In this document: positions 25,698 through 33,501 of the stretch, one piece after another
Numbering within the stretch: position 1 is the first letter of the stretch
Layout of the letters: every line of letters starts with the position of its first letter
Assembly: GCA_029213005.1 (NCBI GenBank)
Contig: JARGPI010000036.1
Span: forward strand, 1 to 59,708
Source: Verrucomicrobiales bacterium
GTDB taxonomy: Bacteria; Verrucomicrobiota; Verrucomicrobiia; Verrucomicrobiales; DEV007
Reading direction: 5' to 3'
DNA length: 59,708 bases
Notes under the pieces: generated by a model
The model's input: the letters and a program-made list of their open reading frames with translations, nothing else
What the model was told of the DNA's origin: nothing
Databases searched by the model: none
Made by a program: the position numbers and the translations under genes

Positions 25698-27053
25698 ATG
25701 GCAAGTCATCAATCACCACCCTCTCCGGATATTGGACTCTGTCAGGAAATCACATTCGACGGGTCTGAACATGATCTGGCGCGACACACTCTAGCGTGGT
25801 GTGCCGTCGAGGAAGGGCGGGTTCCGACTGATATTCTGGATCATCTGTTGAAGCATACCAGGAATAGCGCGGGGATCCCGCTGCATGCCAATTTGGGTTG
25901 GTTGCTCTCTCAGTGTCAGCGAAGTGATGAGGCGATAAATCGCTTATACAAGGATTTGGATGAATTTCCTGAATCGGAGGATTTGAAGCTGCTTGCCGCG
26001 ATTTGCCTGTTTCGGGCGAACGAAGTTGTGACCAGTTGCCGAGTTCTGGAAGACATTCTCCAGTCTTCGCCCGGAAACCGGATCGCTCGATATTACTACG
26101 CAGAGGTCTTGATGAATTCCGGTAAGTGGACTGAGGGATTATTCGAGATGGAGAAATCCCGCGGTGATCTGACGCCACTGCAGGGAGAATTCTGCAAAGA
26201 TATTTCCCGGCTCTGGATGGGGCAGGACTTGAAAGGGATGAGCATCGTCATCGTGGGGAACAACCGCCAGAGCGATGAGGTTCAATTCGTCCGCTTCACC
26301 GAACAGCTCACCCGGATGGGGGCTGACCGAATTGGGTATGCCTGTTCTCCGGAAATGGTTGAGATCATGCGCTCAATTCGGGAGATCAACCGCGTCGATT
26401 CGGTTCGCTTTGAGCCATATCATTATTTTATTCCGGTCGAAAGCCTCCCATTTCGTCTGGGGCTGCAGTCCGGGGCCATTTCCGGCGGTCCTTACTTGAA
26501 ATGCAATTCCCGACGGATCGAACAAAAGCGGCAAAAGCTCCAGAAAGGGTTGCCGCTCCTCGGAATTTGCTGGCGAAACCACGAGGTTGACGGTCCCGAT
26601 TCCGGGGAAGTGACCTATCGCCGAATGTCGGCATCGTTGGGAACAAAAGAACTTCGGCATCTGCTGAGTTCACTGGCCTTCGAGTACGATATTGTCTCGC
26701 TCCAGCAGCAACTTTTGCCCGGTGAGCGTGAGCTACTCAATCAATACGGGGTCCGGGTCCTTGAGCAGGAGGAGTTCGACAGTTTTGAGACGGTAGGGGA
26801 GACGATGTCCTGTCTGGACCAGATCATCACGGTCGATTCACCCATTGCTCACCTTGCCGGAGCGCTCGGTCTACGGGCTCACACTCTTTTGCACACCATT
26901 CCGGGTTGGAAGTGGGATGTGGTCGATGGGAAATCGACCTGGTACCCCACTCTCAAGATTCACCAGAAGGTGACTGAAGGGGATTGGGCTCCCTGCCTTG
27001 AGAGTCTGCTTCAGAAAATTGTGGTTCGGAAATCTCTCGAGAAGGCGTCCTGA
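25698..27053 (+). CDS. TPR-containing glycosyltransferase-like protein (GT9-type C-terminal domain)
   Basis: The 451-residue soluble protein has an N-terminal half of helical TPR-like repeats (about 55-170; ANLGWLLSQCQRSDEAINRL, ARYYYAEVLMNSGKWTEGLF). The C-terminal half resembles GT-B glycosyltransferases of the heptosyltransferase type, with LLGICWRNHEVDG, ITVDSPIAHLAGALGL, and IPGWKWDVVDGKSTWYPTLK. Proteins with this order are frequent in Verrucomicrobiota and are usually annotated as TPR/glycosyltransferase. The donor and acceptor are unknown; a role in surface glycan or O-glycosylation is possible. It ends four bases before the convergent gene at 27057. Confidence 0.7.
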   Translation: MASHQSPPSPDIGLCQEITFDGSEHDLARHTLAWCAVEEGRVPTDILDHLLKHTRNSAGIPLHANLGWLLSQCQRSDEAINRLYKDLDEFPESEDLKLLAAICLFRANEVVTSCRVLEDILQSSPGNRIARYYYAEVLMNSGKWTEGLFEMEKSRGDLTPLQGEFCKDISRLWMGQDLKGMSIVIVGNNRQSDEVQFVRFTEQLTRMGADRIGYACSPEMVEIMRSIREINRVDSVRFEPYHYFIPVESLPFRLGLQSGAISGGPYLKCNSRRIEQKRQKLQKGLPLLGICWRNHEVDGPDSGEVTYRRMSASLGTKELRHLLSSLAFEYDIVSLQQQLLPGERELLNQYGVRVLEQEEFDSFETVGETMSCLDQIITVDSPIAHLAGALGLRAHTLLHTIPGWKWDVVDGKSTWYPTLKIHQKVTEGDWAPCLESLLQKIVVRKSLEKAS

Positions 27054-27056
27054 CAC

Positions 27057-27572
27057 TCAGGCTGCCATGGCGACGTTTTCCCGGGCGGCGGGCACCAGTT
27101 GTCGTTTCCGGGAGTCAGTATCCACCCACTGTTTGACCCAATCGATCAGGGATGAATCGCTTTTCGGCTCGCTGAGTTGGATCCCGGCTTCTTTCGGGTG
27201 GAGCAGGTAGAGCGTCATTTTGATGCCGGTCGACCTTTTGACTGATGTCACCCGGACGGGAAGGTCCACTTCGCGATAATGAATTTCCGCGAGCCCGCTC
27301 ACCGGGTATTTTTCAGTGGCGGGAGGCAGATCCGCTTCGCTTCTGAAAAAGGCTGCTATCTGCAGACCGGCCTGACGGGGGAGGGTCCCGACCTTCACAA
27401 AAACGTCGTCGGTTTTCCAGTTGACCGAAACCGATTGCGGGGATTCGATGATTTTGATCTGGGAAACCCGGTGCTTCATGGCTGATTTCAGCATTTCGCG
27501 ACAGAAGTCATCCGGTGCTGTTTTCAGGCGGTACCGTGCGTCCCGGCCAAATAAGATTTTCAACTTTTTCAT
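27057..27572 (-). CDS. Stand-alone domain resembling the N-domain of PilT/GspE-type ATPases
   Basis: The 171-residue soluble protein has no Walker motifs. Its core lines up by eye with the PAS-like N2 domain of the pilus ATPase PilB of this window. VSQIKIIESPQSVSVNWKTD corresponds to ASDLHLEKYYNVVRFRARID, and EIHYREVDLPVRVTSVKR corresponds to MKLGTRRVDVRVAAVPCR. It lacks the ATPase domain. A role as a pilus regulator, or as a partner of PilB/PilT through heteromeric rings, is inferred. It is a single gene, convergent with the glycosyltransferase and not near the pil clusters. Confidence 0.6.
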   Translation of the reverse strand: MKKLKILFGRDARYRLKTAPDDFCREMLKSAMKHRVSQIKIIESPQSVSVNWKTDDVFVKVGTLPRQAGLQIAAFFRSEADLPPATEKYPVSGLAEIHYREVDLPVRVTSVKRSTGIKMTLYLLHPKEAGIQLSEPKSDSSLIDWVKQWVDTDSRKRQLVPAARENVAMAA

Positions 27573-27748
27573 ACAATCAGCAATTGCAAGATGGGTGCCA
27601 GTCGCCGGGAAGGCCCATGAATGGTGGGTTTGGAGGTCGTAATGTGATCCCTAAAAGCCTCGAATCGTGCAGATTACAGGTGGGACGTTCTGCATTAAGT
27701 CATGCTTTCCGGTAATCCGGACATAGAAGAGATGGAGAAAATCGGGAA

Positions 27749-28006
27749 ATGTGTTACCTTAACAACTTGAAGAAAAAACCTGACTATTTGAAGGACGGAC
27801 TATTGGAGTTTCTCAAGGGTGGCCCCAGAAATCTCGATGAATGTGTAGAAGAAGGGGCGAAAGTGCTCCAGAGAAACGGATACAAGGGCTCATTTCAATC
27901 AGACGACTTTCGCCTCCGGGTTTTCGAAAAGCTATCTCAGCTGACAGCTGTGGGTTATTTGACGAAAGATCGTTCGGTGAAGCCGCCAGTATTCCAAGCC
28001 AACTAA
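27749..28006 (+). CDS. Small hypothetical protein, helical, possibly winged-helix-like
   Basis: The 85-residue protein has charged helices and a short C-terminal tail. A GGAG ribosome-binding site lies about 11 bases before the ATG at 27749. The pattern PDYLKDGLLEFLKGGPRNLD, then VLQRNGYKG, then RVFEKLSQLTAVGYL suggests a small three-helix domain with a wing, but I recognise no family. It precedes infA by 131 bp. An overlapping antisense frame at 27813-28064 has no ribosome-binding site and is judged a shadow. Confidence 0.5.
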   Translation: MCYLNNLKKKPDYLKDGLLEFLKGGPRNLDECVEEGAKVLQRNGYKGSFQSDDFRLRVFEKLSQLTAVGYLTKDRSVKPPVFQAN

Positions 28007-28137
28007 AAAGGGTCAGAATTCTCCGGAAATATCGGGTTTTTCCCGATAATTTCGTATTTATCACCTTTTTTGATGGTCAAACCTGAGAAAAAACTTCTCA
28101 AACCGGATATTTGGGTAATCTTGGGATAGTAATAATT

Positions 28138-28509
28138 ATGTCAAAAGACGACGGAAAATCAGTCGAACTCGAAGGTTCCATCCACACAGTTCTCCCGGGA
28201 ACGATGTTTCGTGTGGAGTTGGATAATGGTCACTTAGTGCTTGCTCACATTTCAGGAAAGATGCGCAAGCGTTTCATTCGTCTTGTGGCAGGAGACCGGG
28301 TTAAGATTGAAATGTCGCCTTACGATACGGAAAAAGCCCGGATCGTTTACCGTGTGGATCCCCGGAATCCAGGTGGATTTCGCGGTCCGAGAAGACCGCC
28401 CAGAAATATGGCGCGTCCCGGTCAGCCGAAGAAGCGGGCAAAACCGAACCTTACCCCAACCCGGAAGCAGGGTGGCGGTGGTCCTAATAATAATAAGAAG
28501 AAGAGCTAG
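28138..28509 (+). CDS. infA: Translation initiation factor IF-1 with a basic C-terminal extension
   Basis: The start at 28138 (MSKDDGKSVELEGS) gives 123 residues. The first 72 are canonical IF-1, with FRVELDNGHLVLAHISGKMR, KRFIRLVAGDRVKIEMSPYD and ARIVYRVD. A tail of about 50 residues is rich in Arg, Lys, Pro, Gly and Asn (ending GGGGPNNNKKKS); such a tail is unusual for IF-1 and could bind RNA. IF-1 acts with IF-2 and IF-3 on the 30S subunit. It is separated from hscB by a 22-bp-period array. Confidence 0.93.
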   Translation: MSKDDGKSVELEGSIHTVLPGTMFRVELDNGHLVLAHISGKMRKRFIRLVAGDRVKIEMSPYDTEKARIVYRVDPRNPGGFRGPRRPPRNMARPGQPKKRAKPNLTPTRKQGGGGPNNNKKKS

Positions 28510-28534
28510 CGCTTTTCTTTCTGATTTGAGCGAT

Positions 28535-28569
28535 TGTACCCTGTACAGTCCCGGACGGTACCCTGTACA
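28535..28569. repeat. 22-bp-period TGTAC array, locus B (two units)
   Basis: TGTACCCTGTACA at 28535-28547 and GGTACCCTGTACA at 28557-28569 are in direct orientation with starts exactly 22 bp apart and the spacer GTCCCGGAC between them. The flanks ATTGTAC and GTACAAT also let the whole block fold as one imperfect hairpin. It lies between infA (stop at 28509) and hscB. Confidence 0.88.
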
Positions 28570-28604
28570 ATTCGGTTAAAGAGAGCCGATTCAGGATTCT
28601 GGTG

Positions 28605-29171
28605 ATGGAAAATCTGTTTGAAGTTCTTTCTCTGCCGACCTCGCTCACGATTCCGGATGGAGATGTGGAGCAGGCTTGGCGGACTTTGAGTCAGGAACAT
28701 CATCCCGATGCACAGGGCACCGGGAATGCCGACGTTTCCGCGAAGCTGAATCAAGCTCGCGACGTGCTTTCCAAACCTGCGTCCCGACTTTCTCACTGGC
28801 TGCAGGTGAAAGGTGTGGAGTCGCTCCCACGGAATGCCGCTTTAAATGAAGATTTGATGTCGCTTTTTTCGTCAGTCAACGAGGTTCTGGCCGAAGCGGA
28901 TACAACAATAGCCTCGCTGAAAAAAGCTCAAACGGCACTCGCTAAATCACTGTTGACGCCCGGAGCCATCGCGGCTCAGAAGCATCTTCAAACCTGTCTC
29001 GGCGACATAACGGGGCGGATTGGTCAAATCAGTTCCCGCTTCCCTGAATTCGAAAAGGACGCGGGGAGCAGTGTGTTTGACGCAGCAGCTGCCTCTCTCG
29101 GTGAGTTGAAATTTCTCGATAAATGGCAGAAGGAATGTCAGCAGCGATTGTTGGAATTGATTGCGATTTAA
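28605..29171 (+). CDS. hscB: Iron-sulfur co-chaperone HscB-like J-domain protein
   Basis: ATG at 28605 is preferred over a GTG one codon before, because AGGA lies eight bases upstream. The product has 188 residues. An N-terminal J domain carries the diagnostic HPD tripeptide in QEHHPDAQ (near residue 33-35), and the C-terminal part is a three-helix HSCB oligomerisation-like domain. HscB delivers the IscU scaffold to the Hsp70 HscA. It overlaps the hscA region by spacing only (11 bases to the hscA ATG). No isc genes are seen nearby. Confidence 0.85.
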   Translation: MENLFEVLSLPTSLTIPDGDVEQAWRTLSQEHHPDAQGTGNADVSAKLNQARDVLSKPASRLSHWLQVKGVESLPRNAALNEDLMSLFSSVNEVLAEADTTIASLKKAQTALAKSLLTPGAIAAQKHLQTCLGDITGRIGQISSRFPEFEKDAGSSVFDAAAASLGELKFLDKWQKECQQRLLELIAI

Positions 29172-29181
29172 AGGGAACCCC

Positions 29182-31020
29182 ATGGCAGATACAAAAGATA
29201 AAGAGGTGATCGTTGGTATCGATCTCGGAACCACGAATTCACTGATCAGTGTTGTCGATTCCGGTTTTCCCATCGTGCTTGCGGATGATGAAGGTCGGAG
29301 AATTCTGCCCAGTGTGGTTTCGTTCCTTCCAAGTGGCAAAATTGCGGTTGGTGAAGAGGCCGCCCGGGGAAAGGTGATTCACTCCGGAACGACCGTTTCA
29401 TCCATCAAGCGAGTCATTGGGCGTCGCTTTTCCGATCTGTCGGAGGAGGAGGTTGAAGCGCTCCCTTTTTCGATTAAATCGGGGGAAAATGATGAATTGT
29501 TGATTGATCTGGGATCTGAAGGGACCCGATCACCCGAGGAAATTTCTGCTGCGATTCTCGGGAAATTGAAAGCTGTCGCCGAGTCAGCGCTGGAAAGCTC
29601 CGTGGACCGGGCCGTGATCACCGTGCCGGCTTATTTCAGCCACAGCCAGCGCGAAGCGACCAAAGCTGCCGCGGAATTAGCAGGATGGCAGGTCGAGCGA
29701 ATTTTGAACGAGCCGACAGCGGCGGCGCTCGCCTACGGATTGAACCAGTCGGAAGACGTCCAGACCGTCGCGGTTTATGACTTTGGAGGCGGTACCTTTG
29801 ATCTTTCAATACTTGAACTCCGGGATGGGGTTTTCGAGGTGATTGCCACTGCCGGCGATACTCATCTCGGCGGAGATGATATCGATAACGCGGTCTCTGA
29901 CTGGTTGATTCGGGAGATAGGGCTGAAGGCGGAAGAGATCTCGCGGGAGCAGCAGGTAACCTTGCTGGGTGCCGCGCGAAAGGCCAAAGAAGCGCTTAGC
30001 GAGCAGGAAGCGACCACGATCGATCTGCCGTTTTTTGACGGCGCGGCCAGTTTCTCAGCCGAGTTAACCCGGGAAAAACTGGAGTCCCTGGCGGCTCCCT
30101 TTCTTGAAAAGACCCGGATAATCAGCCAGCGAGCGATTCTGGAAGCAAAACACAAGGGGAGCGAAGAGATCGATCATCTGATTCTCGTCGGGGGAAGCAC
30201 GCGGATGCCGCTGGTGCGCTCCCGATTGGAGGAATGGATCGGTCTGAAGCCGAATTTGACTCAGCATCCCGACGAAGCCATTGCGATCGGAGCGGGAATT
30301 CAGGCTGGAATCATGTGCGGCCGGGTTCGGCAGGTGATTTTGCTTGATGTTGTGCCGCTTTCTCTCGGGATTGAAACCATCGGCGGGCTGATGAATGTGA
30401 TTATTCCGCGAAATACCACGATCCCCACCAAAGCGGGGGAGCTCTTTACCAACGGCGTTTCCAATCAGGAATCGATGGCGGTCCGGGTGCTCCAGGGGGA
30501 GCGGGAATTGGCTAAGGATAACTGGCTGCTCGGGGAGGTCGCTGTCCCCTTTGAACCGGGGCCAAAAGGCAGCGCCAGAGTAGGCGTGCAATTTGAAATC
30601 GACGAAAGCGGCATTTTGACCGTGTTGACCCGCGATACCAAGACCGGGAAAGATCAAATTTTGAAGATCGAGAGCGCCGCTGTCGATGTCAATGATGATG
30701 CAGTCGAGCAGATGGTGAGCGAGTCGGTGGAGCATGCTTTCGACGATATGAACAACCGGATTCTCACCGAGACCCGGATGAAAAGCGAAGAGTTGCTTCC
30801 CGCGGTCGATTCCGCGCTGCAGCTGGTCGGTGATCACATTTCCGAAGAGGAGAAAGCCGGGATTGAAGCCGCTGCGGCACGGGTTAGGGAATTAATCGCC
30901 ATGGAAAATCCTCCGCTGAGCGATTTGAAAGCAGCCAACGCAGATCTCGACGCCGGGACGCAAAATCTGGCCGCCATTTTGGTTGAGATGGCGATGGAGC
31001 AGGCTTTCTCAGAGGAATAA
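29182..31020 (+). CDS. hscA: Hsp70-family chaperone, HscA-like
   Basis: The ATG at 29182 follows AAGGGA by six bases. The 612-residue product has the Hsp70 nucleotide-binding domain: VGIDLGTTNSLISVVDSG, TVPAYFSHSQREATKAAAEL, ILNEPTAAALAYG, VYDFGGGTFDLSI and LVGGSTRMPLVRSRLEEWIG. The substrate domain follows, with LDVVPLSLGIETIGGLMNVI. The length and the adjacent hscB point to HscA rather than DnaK, and the C-terminus lacks the acidic DnaK tail. HscA works with HscB in iron-sulfur cluster transfer. The reading direction and spacing indicate a two-gene operon. Confidence 0.87.
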   Translation: MADTKDKEVIVGIDLGTTNSLISVVDSGFPIVLADDEGRRILPSVVSFLPSGKIAVGEEAARGKVIHSGTTVSSIKRVIGRRFSDLSEEEVEALPFSIKSGENDELLIDLGSEGTRSPEEISAAILGKLKAVAESALESSVDRAVITVPAYFSHSQREATKAAAELAGWQVERILNEPTAAALAYGLNQSEDVQTVAVYDFGGGTFDLSILELRDGVFEVIATAGDTHLGGDDIDNAVSDWLIREIGLKAEEISREQQVTLLGAARKAKEALSEQEATTIDLPFFDGAASFSAELTREKLESLAAPFLEKTRIISQRAILEAKHKGSEEIDHLILVGGSTRMPLVRSRLEEWIGLKPNLTQHPDEAIAIGAGIQAGIMCGRVRQVILLDVVPLSLGIETIGGLMNVIIPRNTTIPTKAGELFTNGVSNQESMAVRVLQGERELAKDNWLLGEVAVPFEPGPKGSARVGVQFEIDESGILTVLTRDTKTGKDQILKIESAAVDVNDDAVEQMVSESVEHAFDDMNNRILTETRMKSEELLPAVDSALQLVGDHISEEEKAGIEAAAARVRELIAMENPPLSDLKAANADLDAGTQNLAAILVEMAMEQAFSEE

Positions 31021-31089
31021 TTCCGCCTTTCCGAAAAATCGGGAAATAATCGGAATACCCGGTCACAAATCAGATCAGCTTCATCAATA

Positions 31090-31125
31090 GCTATCGAAAG
31101 GTGAGTGCAGGCCAGTTTCGATAGC
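31090..31125. promoter_or_regulatory. Perfect 10-bp inverted repeat downstream of hscA
   Basis: GCTATCGAAA at 31090-31099 is perfectly complementary to TTTCGATAGC at 31116-31125, with a 16-base loop. No T-run follows, so it may be an operator or an RNA stem in the leader of the gene at 31260. Confidence 0.5.
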
Positions 31126-31184
31126 GTTAAGACGCAGAGAGGCCATGGATACTCACTAAACAACCAGGGGAATTCATATTAAGC

Positions 31185-31214
31185 TTGTTTTGACCTTAAA
31201 TGGTTTCCTATAAA
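31185..31214 (+). promoter_or_regulatory. Candidate promoter for the TPR/toroid protein gene
   Basis: TTGTTT at 31185-31190 and TATAAA at 31209-31214 are 18 bp apart and 46 bp before the start at 31260. Supported by pattern only. Confidence 0.3.
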
Positions 31215-31259
31215 TAGATCGCCCTTTATCCAAAGGCATCGACTACCCTGAAAAAGATT

Positions 31260-33368
31260 ATGGAATTTGAAGAGATGCAATCCCGCCTTGAGCAAAACCC
31301 CGGCGATTGGGAAACCCGATGCGTCATTGCGCAATCTTACTACGATGCGGAGCACTACACGGAAGCGGCACAGGTTATTGCCGAGGCTCCTGAAATTCCG
31401 TTTGATGAGGCCAACGTTCTTTTTGCTGCGACCATCATCGGCACTTCCGATCCTGAAGGCGGCCATGGATTGCTCGATCAATTTATCGCATCGAATCCTT
31501 CGGAGAATGCCTACGAGCTAAAAGCTCAGCTTTTCGAAATGTCGGGTGATTCGGATGCTGCCGCCGCCTGTCGCGCCGCTATTTCCGATGCTCCTGTGGC
31601 AGTCGTGGCTTTAGCAGACGACGATGTGGCTGAAGCGGTTCCAGTGAAAGCGGTAGAGCCCATCTCAGAACCGGTGCCATTGAAACCGAAATCCTTGAAA
31701 CCTCCCGGCGCGGAGGATGACGATGCAGAGGATGAAGAAGCTGACCATCCACTACCTGCGGGCGCTTTGGTTGTCGACGGAGGCAGTGGGCCGGCACCCC
31801 TCAACATGGAATTGAGTCAGCCAATCCCTTTGAACGTCGAGGCCCCAAACGATCCGGCCCATTTGACTTACACGCAAAGTCATCAACTCGAGCGCAATTT
31901 GGTCGTCGGTGAAGGTGAAGCGGTTCACGGCGTTGAGGCGGCCCCGCCAACCAATGAAAGAATTGGAGCGATCACAGCTGCGATTATCGTTCATGTGGTG
32001 ATTGCTCTGCTGCTCCTCGCAGCGAAAGTTGCATCACCGCGGCCTAATCCACCTCAGATTACGGCCTCGTCGATCGCCAACTCGGACGACTCGAGTTTGG
32101 ACAGCACCACGATGACAAAACAAACTCAGAAAACGGCAGCGGCGGTTTCGTCCTCTCAGCCAGTGGTGTCCTCGATGGCTTTCTCCAGCTTTGCAATGCC
32201 CGACATGCCCGACATGATGAGCGATCTCTCCATGACCAGCATGTCGGATAGTGATGCCGGTTTCGGAATGTCGATGAGTGGATTTGGTGACGTGTCAAAC
32301 ATGGGGGCAATTCCCGCGGGAATGAGATCCCGCTGTTCGATGTCGGAACGGATGAAACGACTTCGCGAGAGTGGGGGTGATGATCGGGCGGAAAGAGCGG
32401 TCCGGAAAGGACTCGAATTTCTAACTTCTCAGCAGGACAAAGAGACAGGAGCGATCGGGCACAAATACAAAGTCGGAATGACTGGTTTGACTCTTCTGGC
32501 CTACCTCGGTCACTGCGAAACTCCGGAATCGCCCAAGTTTGGTGACTCGGTGGTGAAAGCCGCGTTATATATGATGGACCGCGGCATCAAAAACAAAGGG
32601 AAGTTGACGACCGACGGCGAGAAAGGGCACCACGAAGCCTACGAACACGCCATTGGCACTTACGCGCTGTCGGAGCTCTACACGATGACCAAAGCGAGCG
32701 GCAAGGAGATTCCAAGGCTGGAGTCTGTTCTCAAAAAAGCCGTTGATGTGATTGTCGATGCTCAGGACCCGATGGGCGGCTGGTCCTATGGATTTGAATC
32801 CGGAAAAGGCGGCACGGAAGATATGTCAGTGACGGGTTGGAATATTCAGGCCCTGAAAGCGGCCTACAATACCGGAAAGAACTTTTCGAAGGTGGAAAAG
32901 ACGCTGGATAAAGCCGTCAAAGAATTCCTGCCTGCGATTCAGGATGGTAAAGGAGCCTTCAAGTATCGTCCCGAAAATGATGCCGGTAAGCCGACTTTGA
33001 CCGGTGCTGCGTTGCTCGGGATGCAGATCTGGCACGAGATGGGTTCAGCGCCCTACAACAAAGGCTTGTCTTATCTTAACAATGCTTACAAAAACCCCAG
33101 CCCAGGAGGAAACTATTACGCTCCCTATTACAACACCCAGGTATACTTTATGCATGGCGGGAAAGAGTGGGAAAGTTATAACAGCAAATTCCAGCCCAAG
33201 CTTCTCGATGCTCAGAACGACGACGGTTCCTGGTTGAAGAACGGAGCGGGTGGTCATGGTAAAGAGGATGCGCAAATTATGAATACCGCCTGGGCGATTC
33301 TCATGCTGGAAGTGTATTACCGTTACCTTCCTACCACTGATAAAGTGAAAGATTTGAAGCCACGCTAA
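31260..33368 (+). CDS. TPR / single-pass membrane protein with a C-terminal squalene-cyclase-like alpha-toroid domain
   Basis: The 702-residue protein begins with an N-terminal TPR-like segment (about 1-100; DWETRCVIAQSYYDAEHYTE). An acidic Pro/Ala-rich linker follows, then one membrane helix near 240-262 (AITAAIIVHVVIALLLLAAK). Next comes a Met/Ser/Asp-rich low-complexity segment (about 310-350; MPDMPDMMSD, FGMSMSGFG). The C-terminal domain of about 330 residues is of the prenyltransferase/squalene-oxidase repeat kind (GLEFLTSQQDKETGAIG, DPMGGWSYGFESG, MSVTGWNIQALKAAY, MNTAWAILMLEVYYRY). In this phylum such proteins are annotated as terpene cyclase/prenyltransferase repeat proteins. No catalytic DxDD is seen, so an enzyme role is unlikely and a binding or scaffold role is inferred. 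Confidence 0.75.
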   Translation: MEFEEMQSRLEQNPGDWETRCVIAQSYYDAEHYTEAAQVIAEAPEIPFDEANVLFAATIIGTSDPEGGHGLLDQFIASNPSENAYELKAQLFEMSGDSDAAAACRAAISDAPVAVVALADDDVAEAVPVKAVEPISEPVPLKPKSLKPPGAEDDDAEDEEADHPLPAGALVVDGGSGPAPLNMELSQPIPLNVEAPNDPAHLTYTQSHQLERNLVVGEGEAVHGVEAAPPTNERIGAITAAIIVHVVIALLLLAAKVASPRPNPPQITASSIANSDDSSLDSTTMTKQTQKTAAAVSSSQPVVSSMAFSSFAMPDMPDMMSDLSMTSMSDSDAGFGMSMSGFGDVSNMGAIPAGMRSRCSMSERMKRLRESGGDDRAERAVRKGLEFLTSQQDKETGAIGHKYKVGMTGLTLLAYLGHCETPESPKFGDSVVKAALYMMDRGIKNKGKLTTDGEKGHHEAYEHAIGTYALSELYTMTKASGKEIPRLESVLKKAVDVIVDAQDPMGGWSYGFESGKGGTEDMSVTGWNIQALKAAYNTGKNFSKVEKTLDKAVKEFLPAIQDGKGAFKYRPENDAGKPTLTGAALLGMQIWHEMGSAPYNKGLSYLNNAYKNPSPGGNYYAPYYNTQVYFMHGGKEWESYNSKFQPKLLDAQNDDGSWLKNGAGGHGKEDAQIMNTAWAILMLEVYYRYLPTTDKVKDLKPR

Positions 33369-33399
33369 GACTCCCGGTCTGACAGGTCTGAATGTGAGG

Positions 33400-33429
33400 C
33401 GCCGCCGGTAACGGTGGCGTTTTTGTTTT
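33400..33429 (+). terminator. Rho-independent terminator after the TPR/toroid gene
   Basis: CGCCGCCG at 33400-33407 pairs with CGGTGGCG at 33412-33419 (one G-U pair) around GTAA, and TTTTTGTTTT follows. It starts 32 bases after the stop. Confidence 0.85.
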
Positions 33430-33501
33430 CGCGGACCTCATCCACGTATTTCCTCCTGCTTGCGGATCAATGCAAGGGTGGGGATAATGGGAGTTCATAC
33501 T

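Noticed and set aside
30064..30837. 257-codon frame antisense to hscA
   Set aside because: It overlaps the conserved Hsp70 gene fully, has no signature and is an artefact of codon bias on the other strand.
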